Assembly: GCF_900102135.1 (NCBI RefSeq)
Contig: NZ_FMVJ01000017.1
Location: 20,137-84,136, forward strand
Direction of reading: 5' to 3'
Source of the DNA: Microvirga guangxiensis
GTDB taxonomy: Bacteria; Pseudomonadota; Alphaproteobacteria; Rhizobiales; Beijerinckiaceae
Length of the DNA: 64,000 nucleotides
In this document: piece by piece, positions 51,817 to 60,418 of the stretch
Position numbering within the stretch: position 1 is the stretch's first letter
Layout: every line of letters begins with the position of its first letter
Made by a program: the position numbers and the translations under genes
Notes under the pieces: model-generated
Seen by the model: the letters and a program-made list of their open reading frames with translations, nothing else
Database searches by the model: none
What the model was told of the DNA's origin: nothing

Positions 51817-53022
51817 TTATGAACGCAACTGCCTGATAAAGCCGTTCAATCCGCCTTCCTTGGTCTCAGGTGGCGCCATATTGAGCCTGCGGCGAGGCCC
51901 CTGCTCTTCCGGCTTCTCCTGACCCTCCACTTTCGGAGTCTGGGCCGAGAGGCGGCGCACGGGCCAGCCGTCGCTCCAATTGCCCATGTCGATGAACTTC
52001 GGGTCGCGCTGGAGAGCGGAGGCATCCTTGCCCGCGAAGGCTGCCTCCGCCGCCATCTCGAAGGTTCTCCAGTAGGCGAGATAGTCGAGGGTGTCGGTGC
52101 CGTTGTTGCCGATCTGCTGGGTCAGGATGGTCTGGGGGCCCGACAGCGCCATGTCGGCGCTCCACTTCCAGGTATTCCTCTGCTTCGGGTCGCGCGGCGG
52201 ATCGGGTTGCAGCTTGATGACCGAGGCATCGTAATCGGGCTTCGGCGAGCCCGGCGAGGCCAGGGTCGCGGTCAGCGGCGGATAGCCGTGATCGTCGGAG
52301 CTGGCGCGCATGAAGAGCTTGCGGCTGATCGGAACGCCGCTCGTCTCCGAGAAGAGACGGCGGGACGCGCGGTCGCTCGGCAGATGCTCGCGGTCGCCGC
52401 TCATCATGACGATGAGTGTCGAGGGATCGACCGTCGAGAGATCGCGCAGCATGATGCCACGCTCCTTCTCGCTCGATGCGATGCCGCCAGGCATGAAGCC
52501 GAAAACCAACTTCGGCGCCGGCATGGCCGGGCCTTCCGCCTTGGCCGCCACGTTGAGCGCCAGAGGCACACCCGCCGAATGGCCGATATAGGCCACCCTG
52601 GTCAGGTCGGGCCTCGCATTCTGATCGCTGCCCAACTGAGCCAGAGCTTCCCTGATTAGATTGTCTGCTCTCTCCGGGGCGTCGGCCGGACGCGAGCGGT
52701 TCACTTCCTGGAAGCGCGGGAAGAGGACGAGATAGCCCTTGCGGGCAAGATGATCGATGAAGCCGCCATAGAGCGCCGGGTTCACGGCTCCCCAGGAATG
52801 GAAGAACACCACCACCGGACGCGGGCCCGCTGGCGTATCGTTGCCGTAGAAGACATAGGAACCCGAGCTGACGGTGCCGACGCCGGTCTTGATCACTTCG
52901 GTGATCTTATAATCCCCCCCGCCCGGCCCCTTTTCCGGCTGCTTCGGCGGCGTGGCCGCAAAAGCCATGGGTGCGGCAAGGCACGAACCGAGGAGAACGA
53001 AGGCATAGAGCGAGCGGCGCAT
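51817..53022 (-). CDS. Exported alpha/beta hydrolase-like protein
   Basis: The 401-residue protein has a signal peptide (MRRSLYAFVLLGSCLAAPMAFA) followed by a proline/glycine-rich start and an alpha/beta hydrolase-like core. The core has VVVFFHSWGAVNPALYGGFIDHLARKGY and the nucleophile motif GHSAG (YIGHSAGVPLAL). It looks like a dienelactone hydrolase/acetyl-xylan-esterase-type enzyme acting outside the cytoplasm; the substrate is unknown. Its C-terminus (PEEQGPRRRLNMAPPET) is polar and likely disordered. murI follows on the same strand. Confidence 0.88.
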   Translation of the reverse strand: MRRSLYAFVLLGSCLAAPMAFAATPPKQPEKGPGGGDYKITEVIKTGVGTVSSGSYVFYGNDTPAGPRPVVVFFHSWGAVNPALYGGFIDHLARKGYLVLFPRFQEVNRSRPADAPERADNLIREALAQLGSDQNARPDLTRVAYIGHSAGVPLALNVAAKAEGPAMPAPKLVFGFMPGGIASSEKERGIMLRDLSTVDPSTLIVMMSGDREHLPSDRASRRLFSETSGVPISRKLFMRASSDDHGYPPLTATLASPGSPKPDYDASVIKLQPDPPRDPKQRNTWKWSADMALSGPQTILTQQIGNNGTDTLDYLAYWRTFEMAAEAAFAGKDASALQRDPKFIDMGNWSDGWPVRRLSAQTPKVEGQEKPEEQGPRRRLNMAPPETKEGGLNGFIRQLRS

Positions 53023-53085
53023 GGCGATCTCAAGTCAGGATATGCGGGTGCAGAACGCATCCGGCAACACTAGAGCAGAAGATCT

Positions 53086-53820
53086 TTAAGGCTTCCTCAA
53101 CCGGCGGCCTTCGGCAAGTGCGCGAATCGCCCCGCGCAGGGTGCGGACATCCTGCTCGGTCATCTCGAGCCGATGGAAGATGTCCCGCATGTTCCGGGCC
53201 ATCGTCGGCTTCTTGTCCTCCGGATAGAAGTTCACCGCCTCGAGCTCGTCCTCAAGATAGTCGAAGAAAGAAGTAACCATCTCCCGAGGTGCCGGTGGCG
53301 AAATCCTCTCGCCGGAGAACGGCAGCGCCCTGCCGGTGGCGAGCTTGCGCCATTCGTACGAGACGAGCAGCACCGCCTGGGCAAGGTTCAGCGAGGAGAA
53401 TTGCGGATCGACCGGGAAGGTGATGATGGCGTCCGCCAGCGACACCTCGTCATTTTCCAGCCCTGTCCGCTCGCGCCCGAACATGATGCCGATGCGCTGT
53501 TCTTCAGCGATACGCCGATAGGCTTCAGCCATTCCCTCGTCCGGCCCGAAAACCCGCTTCATCTGCCCCCTTTCGCGCGCGGTGGTGGCAAAGACGAAGT
53601 TGAGATCGGCCATCGCCTCGCGGGCCGTGTCGTAGAGCGTCGCGCCTTCCAGCACATGCACCGCACCGGATGCCGCCGAATGCGCGCCCTTCCTCGGCCA
53701 GCCATCGCGCGGGGCGACGATGCGCAGCTCGGAGAGACCGAAATTGGCCATGGCGCGCGCCACCATGCCGATGTTTTCGGCGAGCTGGGGCTCCACAAGG
53801 ATGATGACGGGGCGATTCAT
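53086..53820 (-). CDS. trmJ: TrmJ-like tRNA/rRNA 2'-O-methyltransferase
   Basis: The 244-residue protein is a SPOUT methyltransferase of the TrmJ/LasT type (TrmH superfamily). The knot motifs are clear: VEPQLAENIGMVARAMANFG (motif 1), IGIMFGRERTGLENDEV (motif 2) and FSSLNLAQAVLLVSYEW (motif 3). TrmJ methylates the ribose at position 32 of several tRNAs. A C-terminal helical region (EDELEAVNFYPEDKKPTMARNMRDIF) is typical of TrmJ. The start lacks a strong ribosome binding site. Confidence 0.93.
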   Translation of the reverse strand: MNRPVIILVEPQLAENIGMVARAMANFGLSELRIVAPRDGWPRKGAHSAASGAVHVLEGATLYDTAREAMADLNFVFATTARERGQMKRVFGPDEGMAEAYRRIAEEQRIGIMFGRERTGLENDEVSLADAIITFPVDPQFSSLNLAQAVLLVSYEWRKLATGRALPFSGERISPPAPREMVTSFFDYLEDELEAVNFYPEDKKPTMARNMRDIFHRLEMTEQDVRTLRGAIRALAEGRRLRKP

Positions 53821-54060
53821 GATGCGTTTTCGAGTGAAGGCTTGGCCAGAGAACTGAGATGCACCTCCATAGCGCCAAACGAAGCGCCGCGCCTAGAGCC
53901 ATGCGAAGTCACCCCGAACGAGCCCCATCGAGAGGCACGGGCAAGGGAGTCTTGTCTTATAAAGGGAACTGAAACCCAGAAAGAATGGTTCTTCTGTCCG
54001 CTACCCGACGGTATTCCTTCCCAACATTGGAGAGCCAAGCTGGCCTGGTTGCGTTCACTC

Positions 54061-54426
54061 ATGCTCATTGCCTGCATGGCCGTTCTCGCCCCCGGCCCCG
54101 CGTCTGCGACTCCATCGGTGGCGAAAGTGCCTCAATCGGCGCCTCCCCTGTTTCATGGAAATTGGTGCGGCGCTGGCGATGCCAATCGCGCCTCGCCCGT
54201 CGATGCGCTCGATGCCGCCTGCCGGGCCCACGACCTCTGCTATGAGCGCGTCGGGCGTCGAGCCTGCACCTGCGACCGGGCTCTGCTGAAGGCCACGGCG
54301 GCCCTCATTCGGAACCCGGCAACCCAGGAGAGCGTGCGCAGCAAGGCTGCCACCGTGAATTCACTGTTCAGCGCCGCCTTGTGCCAGGAGGACGAGAAAA
54401 CCACACAAGGGGCCAGAAAGCGCTGA
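54061..54426 (+). CDS. Exported phospholipase A2-like protein
   Basis: A protein of about 121 residues with a hydrophobic, signal-like N-terminus (MLIACMAVLAPGPASA) and a phospholipase A2-like core. HGNWCGAGD (Cys36) leads to DAACRAHDLCYE, where His57 and Asp58 match the HD pair of the active site and Cys54 and Cys60 the flanking cysteines. Further cysteines follow in RACTCDRAL. Such enzymes release the sn-2 fatty acid of phospholipids. The start is uncertain: the frame is open far upstream, and TTG at 54049 would give a longer signal peptide (WLRSLMLIAC). Confidence 0.78.
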   Translation: MLIACMAVLAPGPASATPSVAKVPQSAPPLFHGNWCGAGDANRASPVDALDAACRAHDLCYERVGRRACTCDRALLKATAALIRNPATQESVRSKAATVNSLFSAALCQEDEKTTQGARKR

Positions 54427-54536
54427 ATTGAGGACAGCCCCCCACCTTCCCCCAGAGCCTTAACCGCGCTATAGCCCCGGCAACCCGTCTGCCATCCGGC
54501 AGGCCCGTTCCAGCCCTTCAAGCGCAAGGTGAGATC

Positions 54537-55751
54537 ATGGCGAAGATCAAGGTTGCCAATCCGGTCGTCGAACTCGACGGCGACGAGATGACCCGCATTA
54601 TCTGGCAGTTCATCAAAGACAAGCTGATCCACCCTTACCTCGACATCGACCTCAAGTACTACGACCTGGGCATCGAGCATCGCGACGCCACCAACGACAA
54701 GGTCACCGTCGAGGCCGCCGAGGCCATCAAGAAGTACGGCGTCGGCGTGAAGTGCGCCACCATCACGCCGGACGAGGCCCGCGTGAAGGAGTTCAACCTC
54801 AAGGAGATGTGGAAGTCGCCCAACGGCACGATCCGCAACATCCTCGGCGGCGTGATCTTCCGCGAGCCCATCATCTGCAAGAACGTTCCGCGCCTCGTGC
54901 CCGGCTGGACCCAGCCGATCATCGTCGGCCGTCACGCTTTCGGCGACCAGTACCGCGCCACGGACTTCAAGGTGCCCGGTAAGGGCCGCATGACGATCAA
55001 GTTCGAGGGTGAGGACGGCACGGTCATCGAGAAGGAAGTCTTCAAGTTCCCGGGCGCCGGCGTGGCCATGGCCATGTACAACCTGGACGAGTCGATCCGC
55101 GAGTTCGCCCGCGCCTCGATGAACTACGGCCTGAACCGCAAGTACCCGGTCTACCTCTCCACGAAGAACACGATCCTCAAGGCCTATGACGGCCGCTTCA
55201 AGGACATCTTCGAGGAAGTGTACCAGAACGAGTTCAAGGCGAAGTTCGATGCCGCCGGCATCACCTACGAGCACCGCCTCATCGACGACATGGTGGCCTC
55301 GGCTCTCAAGTGGTCGGGCGGCTATGTGTGGGCCTGTAAGAACTACGACGGCGACGTGCAGTCCGACACCGTTGCGCAGGGCTTCGGCTCGCTCGGCCTG
55401 ATGACCTCCGTGCTGATGACGCCGGACGGCCAGACGGTGGAAGCGGAAGCCGCCCACGGCACCGTGACCCGCCACTACCGCGAGCACCAGAAGGGCAAGG
55501 AGACCTCCACGAACTCCATCGCCTCGATCTTCGCCTGGACCCGCGGCCTGGCCCACCGCGCCAAGCTCGACAACAACGCCGAGCTCGCCAAGTTTGCCGC
55601 GACGCTGGAAAAAGTCTGCATCGACACGGTCGAGGCCGGCTACATGACCAAGGACCTCGCCCTCCTCGTCGGCGCGGAGCAGAAGTGGCTCTCCACCACC
55701 GGCTTCCTCGACAAGATCGACGAGAACCTCAAGAAGGCGATGGCGGCTTAA
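54537..55751 (+). CDS. icd: NADP-dependent isocitrate dehydrogenase
   Basis: Icd converts isocitrate to 2-oxoglutarate in the TCA cycle. The 404-residue protein is the eukaryote-like, homodimeric type II form common in alphaproteobacteria. It has [13 protein letters not shown] at the N-terminus, the substrate-binding [13 protein letters not shown], and a C-terminal [17 protein letters not shown] that contacts NADP. Codon choice is strongly biased, which suits a highly expressed enzyme. The start has AAGGTGAG upstream and a terminator follows. Confidence 0.97.
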   Translation: MAKIKVANPVVELDGDEMTRIIWQFIKDKLIHPYLDIDLKYYDLGIEHRDATNDKVTVEAAEAIKKYGVGVKCATITPDEARVKEFNLKEMWKSPNGTIRNILGGVIFREPIICKNVPRLVPGWTQPIIVGRHAFGDQYRATDFKVPGKGRMTIKFEGEDGTVIEKEVFKFPGAGVAMAMYNLDESIREFARASMNYGLNRKYPVYLSTKNTILKAYDGRFKDIFEEVYQNEFKAKFDAAGITYEHRLIDDMVASALKWSGGYVWACKNYDGDVQSDTVAQGFGSLGLMTSVLMTPDGQTVEAEAAHGTVTRHYREHQKGKETSTNSIASIFAWTRGLAHRAKLDNNAELAKFAATLEKVCIDTVEAGYMTKDLALLVGAEQKWLSTTGFLDKIDENLKKAMAA

Positions 55752-55787
55752 GCGAAGCCCCTTCTCGACCAAGGTCAAGAAATGAAG

Positions 55788-55812
55788 AGCCCGGCATCAT
55801 GCCGGGCTTTTT
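55788..55812 (+). terminator. Terminator of icd
   Basis: A 9-bp perfect stem (AGCCCGGCA with TGCCGGGCT), 3-nt loop and TTTTCTTT, 36 nt after the icd stop. Confidence 0.92.
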
Positions 55813-55821
55813 CTTTGGAGC

Positions 55822-56328
55822 TTACTCGGATCTGATTGCGGGCTTGATCAACCAAGCCGTGCTTGGCTCTCCTTCGAAAGCACCGCCTATTCTGACAATG
55901 GTTTCATTGGCTTTGAGCAGATGCGCAAGGGTGTTGGGCAGCGGTTGCATGTCGACGTGAGGCTCATGCTTGATGCTCTCTTGCTGGCCTGAAGACAGGC
56001 AGATGTAGACATGGGGAGGCGGTGCGCCCGGTGCTGCATCAAGCCACTCATCATCGATGATCAGGTATGGTTCAGAAACTTTCGTTTCGCCCTCCGTCAA
56101 AGCGACACGATGACTTGACCACTGACGGAGCAGAGAGAGGCCGGCAGCGCAGGCCGCGACGATGGCTTCGGGATCATAGGTCGCAGGCTCCGTCACTTCG
56201 AGAACATGACGATCAATATGCCAAACTGAATCGCCAGCCTCTCGGAACGAATCTACAATCTGAGCAAGGTCGCTCTCAGGTTTGTCCAGAACCCAGCTTG
56301 CAGGACGAGCTGTTCTCTCAGTTGCCAC
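55822..56328 (-). CDS. Conserved hypothetical protein
   Basis: A protein of about 168 residues (GTG start at 56328 with GGTGGAG upstream; GTG at 56340 is possible). It is acidic to neutral, without signal peptide or membrane segment. Notable segments are SWVLDKPESDLAQIVDSFREAGDSVWHIDRHVLEV, LIIDDEWLDAAPGAPPPHVYICLSSGQQESIKHEPHVDMQPLP and IGGAFEGEPSTAWLIKP. No family was recognised. It is divergent from a secreted protein gene and has a likely sigma-70 promoter. It converges on icd. Confidence 0.65.
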   Translation of the reverse strand: MATERTARPASWVLDKPESDLAQIVDSFREAGDSVWHIDRHVLEVTEPATYDPEAIVAACAAGLSLLRQWSSHRVALTEGETKVSEPYLIIDDEWLDAAPGAPPPHVYICLSSGQQESIKHEPHVDMQPLPNTLAHLLKANETIVRIGGAFEGEPSTAWLIKPAIRSE

Positions 56329-56350
56329 TTTCAGCTCCACCTTTCGATAT

Positions 56351-56379
56351 ATAGTATCGACGCAAATGGGGAGAAGCAA
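56351..56379 (-). promoter_or_regulatory. Sigma-70-like promoter of the hypothetical gene
   Basis: On the minus strand TTGCTT, a 17-nt spacer and TACTAT. The predicted start point would leave a short leader with the GGTGGAG binding site in front of GTG 56328. The element sits in the 51-nt space to the divergent gene. Confidence 0.45.
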
Positions 56380-57252
56380 ATGTGGAATACTCGCTCTCGC
56401 TGCTTCAAATGGCGAAGCCGCCACGCTGTGCAAACCACAATTCTTGTGATGCCTTTGCTGGGCATATGCAGCGGCCTGCATGCCGAGACATTACCTCAAG
56501 CCATTCGCCTGCGTGAGATCAAGGATCTCGATAAGCTCGATCCCAACTGGATCATGGGGATGTGCAACCTCCCCGGCCTCGAGTGCAACAAGGTGGAAGT
56601 GCCGCGCCTGTTCGAGCGTAAGACCGAAACAGGCCGCGAATTCTACGCCGTGATGGTGAACAGGACGCTCTCTCGTCTTGCGATGAAAGCACCGGGCGAG
56701 TGGCAGCTTCTGAACCGCTGGAGTTTCGAGAAGTATCCTCTGCCGCCGTCGGAAGATGGATCGGAGGCAAGGATGCTCGACATCCACCCTGCCCTCTATC
56801 CCGCAGGCTCCGGCCTCTGGGCCGTTGCCGTGCTCAACCGCATCACGGAAAGCTATTCGGGCGGCGGCGCGGAATTCGTTATCGCAGATTTCGTGACTCT
56901 GGATCCCGGCGTGACAGACGTCGGAGAGGATCAGCGGCGTTACGGCAACGTCCCGTTCAGCTGCTCGAAAACGGTGCGCGCCTGCTTCTCGGAGAGGGAA
57001 TATAAAACCTCGCCCCATTGCCACAACGAAAGCACCGGTTACCTCACGCTGAAATTCGACATCAATCCGGCAAGTCACTTCCACGATTGGACGGCCACCT
57101 GGCATGAAACTTCCTGGCCCGCCGGCATTGCGAAATCTGCGCAAACGAAGAAGCAGCAGACCGAACGCCTCGCTCCACTCAAGCATGATGTCGGGCCCCG
57201 AGGATTTGTGCCGAGCACATTCGCGTTCTGCGCCGGTGGCCCTGCTGGTTAG
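56380..57252 (+). CDS. Exported protein of unknown function
   Basis: The 290-residue protein has a basic start and a hydrophobic segment (ILVMPLLGICSGLHAE, about residues 26-41), which looks like a signal peptide. The mature part has few family features: LREIKDLDKLDPNWIMGMCNLPGLECNKVEVPRLF, a stretch rich in aromatic residues, and paired cysteines (CSKTVRACFSERE, SPHCHNE). The start ATG has GGGGAGAAGC upstream. No homologue was recognised. Confidence 0.7.
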   Translation: MWNTRSRCFKWRSRHAVQTTILVMPLLGICSGLHAETLPQAIRLREIKDLDKLDPNWIMGMCNLPGLECNKVEVPRLFERKTETGREFYAVMVNRTLSRLAMKAPGEWQLLNRWSFEKYPLPPSEDGSEARMLDIHPALYPAGSGLWAVAVLNRITESYSGGGAEFVIADFVTLDPGVTDVGEDQRRYGNVPFSCSKTVRACFSEREYKTSPHCHNESTGYLTLKFDINPASHFHDWTATWHETSWPAGIAKSAQTKKQQTERLAPLKHDVGPRGFVPSTFAFCAGGPAG

Positions 57253-57330
57253 GTCTGTATCGTTGCTCGTGTAGGCGCGTTCAGAGCAATGCGTCTGTAT
57301 CGCGCTCAAGCATCATGTGGTGTTCAACGA

Positions 57331-57373
57331 AAAAGGCCTTCCAACTGCCGTGTCAGACGCGTGGGAAGGCCTT
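57331..57373 (-). terminator. Hairpin terminator after the 53-residue gene
   Basis: A 10-bp perfect inverted repeat (AAGGCCTTCC with GGAAGGCCTT) with a 23-nt loop. On the minus strand it is followed by TTTTTC, 28 nt after the stop of the small gene at 57401-57562. Confidence 0.55.
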
Positions 57374-57400
57374 CAAAAAGATATGAGATTGCAAGGCGCC

Positions 57401-57562
57401 TTATTGCTTCTCGCTTTGCATGCTCATGTCACTGCGAGGCGAGCGTCTTCTTTCACGCCTGATGCGCTTCATGAGGGCAATCGACGCCAACATGGTCCGC
57501 TCGAGTTGGCTCAACACGGGAAACGTGTCGGGCGAGGGCGATGAATGCTTGTTGTCTCGCAT
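57401..57562 (-). CDS. Small hydrophilic protein, 53 residues
   Basis: A frame from ATG 57562 (AGGAAC just upstream) encodes MRDNKHSSPSPDTFPVLSQL, then a helix LERTMLASIALMKRIRRERRR, and a polar tail with DMSMQSEKQ. Hydrophilic, basic, no membrane segment. It is flanked by a hairpin that looks like its terminator. No function can be given. Confidence 0.45.
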   Translation of the reverse strand: MRDNKHSSPSPDTFPVLSQLERTMLASIALMKRIRRERRRSPRSDMSMQSEKQ

Positions 57563-57662
57563 GTTCCTGTCCCCTTGTCCTTCTTGGCTTTGGTCACACG
57601 ATAAGTGCTGAAAAACTTGTCTTGGCAGTAGGGCCAGAATGTGGCTCGCCAAGAAGACGTTG

Positions 57663-57824
57663 TTACATCTCCGGCGGATCAGAATTGCTTCTGTCACGGG
57701 ACTTGTTGCGCTGTTGCTTCGAATGGCCTGCCAATTGCAACGATCCTTCGTAAGCCATGACGCCGGTGACAACCAGCGAGGCGATTGCTGCTGCACCGAG
57801 CACGTGTAGCAAGAAGCCTGCCAT
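57663..57824 (-). CDS. Small membrane protein, 53 residues
   Basis: An ATG at 57824 preceded by a very strong GGAGGTGG site. The 53-residue product has one hydrophobic segment (MAGFLLHVLGAAAIASLVVTG, residues 1-21) and a hydrophilic, basic tail (HSKQQRNKSRDRSNSDPPEM). It would be a single-pass membrane protein with its tail outside or in the cytoplasm. It lies upstream of another small gene on the same strand. Confidence 0.6.
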   Translation of the reverse strand: MAGFLLHVLGAAAIASLVVTGVMAYEGSLQLAGHSKQQRNKSRDRSNSDPPEM

Positions 57825-57994
57825 CGCCACCTCCGGGTTGACGGAGGAAAGTGTAAGCGCGAAGCGCGGAAATCTCCCCTGCGCAGAGGGACTACCTAAT
57901 TTATCGCCCCGCTTCCCGAAGAGAGATGTCCGTGCATGCAATCGGAACAAAGTTTTCGTATGCTGCTTCATCAGGCTGAGAGGGAGGCCGAGCG

Positions 57995-58462
57995 ATGGCC
58001 GAACCGGAATCTAAACCCGTCATGACCGGCGGCTGCCAATGCGGCGCGGTGCGCTACGCGCTGATGTCGGAGCCGACACATTCCAGCATCTGTCATTGCC
58101 GCATGTGCCAGAAGGCCTTCGGCAACTACTTCTCCGCGCTGACAGGGGTTCCGCAAAAAGATCTGGTCTGGACGAAAGACAAGCCCGGCTCCTTCAGGAG
58201 CTCGGAAGCCGTGGAGCGGGGCTTTTGCCGCGAATGCGGGACGCCCCTGACCTACAACGTACTCGACTCCGACCGTATCTGCGTTTCCATCGGCAGCTTG
58301 GACCATCCCGAGCGCATCGCGCTCGAAGTCCAGTACGGCATCGAGTGCAGATTGCCTGCATTCGAGACCCTGCATGCGCTTCCGGGCATTGCGACCGAAG
58401 ACGACAATCCGCCGGAGATGCTGGCGAAGATGAAGTCCCTCCAGCATCCCGATCACGATTGA
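57995..58462 (+). CDS. GFA family (Gfa-like, glutathione-dependent formaldehyde-activating) protein
   Basis: The 155-residue protein carries the zinc-binding cysteines of the GFA/CENP-V fold: GGCQCGAVRYAL (Cys14, Cys16), SICHCRMCQKAFG (Cys33, Cys35, Cys38) and GFCRECGTPLTY near residue 78. The name comes from Paracoccus Gfa, which speeds the reaction of formaldehyde with glutathione, but most members have unknown activity. No methanol or formaldehyde genes are next to it. Confidence 0.93.
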   Translation: MAEPESKPVMTGGCQCGAVRYALMSEPTHSSICHCRMCQKAFGNYFSALTGVPQKDLVWTKDKPGSFRSSEAVERGFCRECGTPLTYNVLDSDRICVSIGSLDHPERIALEVQYGIECRLPAFETLHALPGIATEDDNPPEMLAKMKSLQHPDHD

Positions 58463-58620
58463 GGACCTGGCCGAGACGGGAGATAGAACAAGATCACAGA
58501 ATTGCTATCCAGGAATCTTGGCTGTTCTCGAAACTTACCGAACTCTGATGCATTGACCCACCGAAAGGCTTTGCCGGACGCAAGTCCGCGCGGCCGGCTC
58601 CAAAACGGGAGGGAAGCGTC

Positions 58621-59049
58621 TTGGTTGCTGTATCCAGTCCAGGTTCTCTGAGACCTCTCCACCCCCTTCATGCAATCCTGCTGGCCTTTCCGCTTCCCCT
58701 TTTCATGGGCGCGCTGCTCAGCGATCTCGCCTATCGGGCGAGCTTCCATATCCAATGGGCGAATTTCTCATCTTGGCTCATTGCCGGCGGCTTGGTTGGC
58801 GGCGGCTTCGCCCTGCTCTGGGCGCTGATCAATCTTTTCCGCCGGGGACCGGCGCGAAAAGGCAGACTGATCACCTACTTCGTCGTGCTCCTCGTCATGT
58901 GGGGGCTCGGCTTCGTGAATGCGCTCGTCCACGCGAAGGATGCCTGGGCGACCATGCCGGAGGGCCTCATCCTCTCGGCGATCACAACGCTCCTGGCGCT
59001 CGCTGCGGCCTGGATCGGCTATTCCGGCTTTCAGGGAGAGGCAAGATGA
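58621..59049 (+). CDS. DUF2231-like membrane protein
   Basis: A 142-residue protein with four hydrophobic segments and the DUF2231 features HPLHAILLAFPLPLFMGALLSDLAYR, WANFSSWLIAGGLVGGGFALLWALINL and a C-terminal LLALAAAWIGYSG. The start is TTG with a GGGAGGG site about 8 nt upstream. Its stop overlaps the start of the following lipoprotein gene (ATGA), so both are coupled. In other bacteria such membrane proteins also accompany PQQ-type dehydrogenases or cytochromes; here this is a hint only. Confidence 0.85.
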   Translation: MVAVSSPGSLRPLHPLHAILLAFPLPLFMGALLSDLAYRASFHIQWANFSSWLIAGGLVGGGFALLWALINLFRRGPARKGRLITYFVVLLVMWGLGFVNALVHAKDAWATMPEGLILSAITTLLALAAAWIGYSGFQGEAR

Positions 59050-60329
59050 TCCGCTCGGCGCTCCTTATCGGCACCCTGACCATCGCCTTGGCCGCCTGCA
59101 ACAGCGAACCAGAGGCGCCGCAATACGGCTCCAATCCGAACCTGCCCGAGCCGCAGCGCGGCCTGTTGCCCAGCATGAAGATCCCGAGACCGGCCAATTG
59201 GGGAAATGAGCTCCCCAAGGTACCGCAGGGATACAAGATTCAAGCCATCGCCACGGATCTCAGGATTCCGCGCCAGACCCTGGTCCTCCCCAATGGAGAC
59301 ATCCTGGTTGCGGAAGGATCCGGCGGCTATGCGCCGTCCCTGCGCCCCAAGGACGTGATTGCGGGCTACATCAAGAGCCTTGGCAAGAGTTCGGTGAAGG
59401 GCGGCGACCGGCTGACGCTGCTGCGGGATGCGGATGGCGACGGCACCTACGAATTGCAGGGCGTCTTCGCCGACAATCTCAACGCGCCCTACGGCCTCGC
59501 ATTCGTCAACGGCGCCATCTACGTCGCCAACCAGGATGCGCTGGTGCGCTTCGATTATCAGGATGGGCAGGCTCAGGCGAGCGGGCCGCCGGTAAAGGTG
59601 GTGGACCTGCCTGCCGTGATCAATCATCACTGGACGAAGGCGATGACCGCCAGTGCGGACGGGCGCTTTCTCTATGTGGGCATCGGCTCCAACAGCAACA
59701 TCACCGAGCGCGGGATGGACGCCGAGGAAGACCGGGCCATGGTCTGGCAGATCGATGTGCAGACGGGAATGCACAAGCCTTACGCCACCGGCCTTCGCAA
59801 CCCAACCGCTCTGACCATTCAGCCGGGAACGGGACAGCTCTGGGCGGTCGTGAACGAACGTGACGAGATCGGTCCCAACCTTGTTCCGGACTATCTCACC
59901 TCCGTGCAGGAAGGCGGCTTCTACGGGTGGCCTTACAGCTATTGGGGCCAGAACGTGGACCCGCGCGCGCAGCCGCAGGATCCCGAGAAGGTCGCCGCGG
60001 CGATCCGCCCGGACTACGCCCTGGGATCGCATGTGGCGGCGCTCGGCGTGGCCTTCTCGATACCGGAGATGGGTCCGGACTTCGCCGATGGGGTCTTCGT
60101 GGGCGAACACGGCAGCTGGAACCGCAGCGTACCGGTCGGCTACAGGGTGATCTTCGTGCCGTTCCGTGACGGGAAGCCTGCCGGAGACCCGATCGACTTC
60201 GTGTCCGGTTTCCTGGTCGATGACGGCAACACGCGCGGACGCCCGGTCGGCGTGACGGTGGACCCCCGTGGCGCCCTGATCGTCGCGGACGATCTGTCGA
60301 ATACGATCTGGAGAGTGACGAGGAACTAG
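59046..60329 (+). CDS. PQQ-dependent sugar dehydrogenase-like lipoprotein
   Basis: The 427-residue protein starts with a lipoprotein signal peptide (MIRSALLIGTLTIALAAC; lipobox LAAC, Cys18) and has a six-bladed beta-propeller-like body. The body is related to L-sorbosone dehydrogenase and soluble glucose dehydrogenase (GDRLTLLRDADGDGTYE, LNAPYGLAF, HHWTKAMTASADGRFLYVGIGSNSN, GLRNPTAL, GFYGWPYSYWG, GEHGSWNRSVPVGYRV). It is probably periplasmic and lipid-anchored, oxidising a sugar or sugar-like aldehyde with PQQ, but the substrate is unknown. It overlaps the preceding gene by 4 nt. Confidence 0.9.
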   Translation: MIRSALLIGTLTIALAACNSEPEAPQYGSNPNLPEPQRGLLPSMKIPRPANWGNELPKVPQGYKIQAIATDLRIPRQTLVLPNGDILVAEGSGGYAPSLRPKDVIAGYIKSLGKSSVKGGDRLTLLRDADGDGTYELQGVFADNLNAPYGLAFVNGAIYVANQDALVRFDYQDGQAQASGPPVKVVDLPAVINHHWTKAMTASADGRFLYVGIGSNSNITERGMDAEEDRAMVWQIDVQTGMHKPYATGLRNPTALTIQPGTGQLWAVVNERDEIGPNLVPDYLTSVQEGGFYGWPYSYWGQNVDPRAQPQDPEKVAAAIRPDYALGSHVAALGVAFSIPEMGPDFADGVFVGEHGSWNRSVPVGYRVIFVPFRDGKPAGDPIDFVSGFLVDDGNTRGRPVGVTVDPRGALIVADDLSNTIWRVTRN

Positions 60330-60366
60330 CTTCGGCGGTCAGCGAAAGGCCAGCTGCTTTCCATCG

Positions 60367-60402
60367 AAAAATCCCGGACGGCATAAGCTATCCGGGATTT
60401 TT
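60367..60402. terminator. Terminator between the PQQ-type gene and alaS
   Basis: AAAAATCCCGGA and TCCGGGATTTTT form a 12-bp perfect inverted repeat with a 12-nt loop. T-runs follow the stem in both directions, serving two convergent genes. The sequence is related to family E repeats (CCCGGACGG). Confidence 0.88.
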
Positions 60403-60418
60403 GTTGCATGGATGTGGT

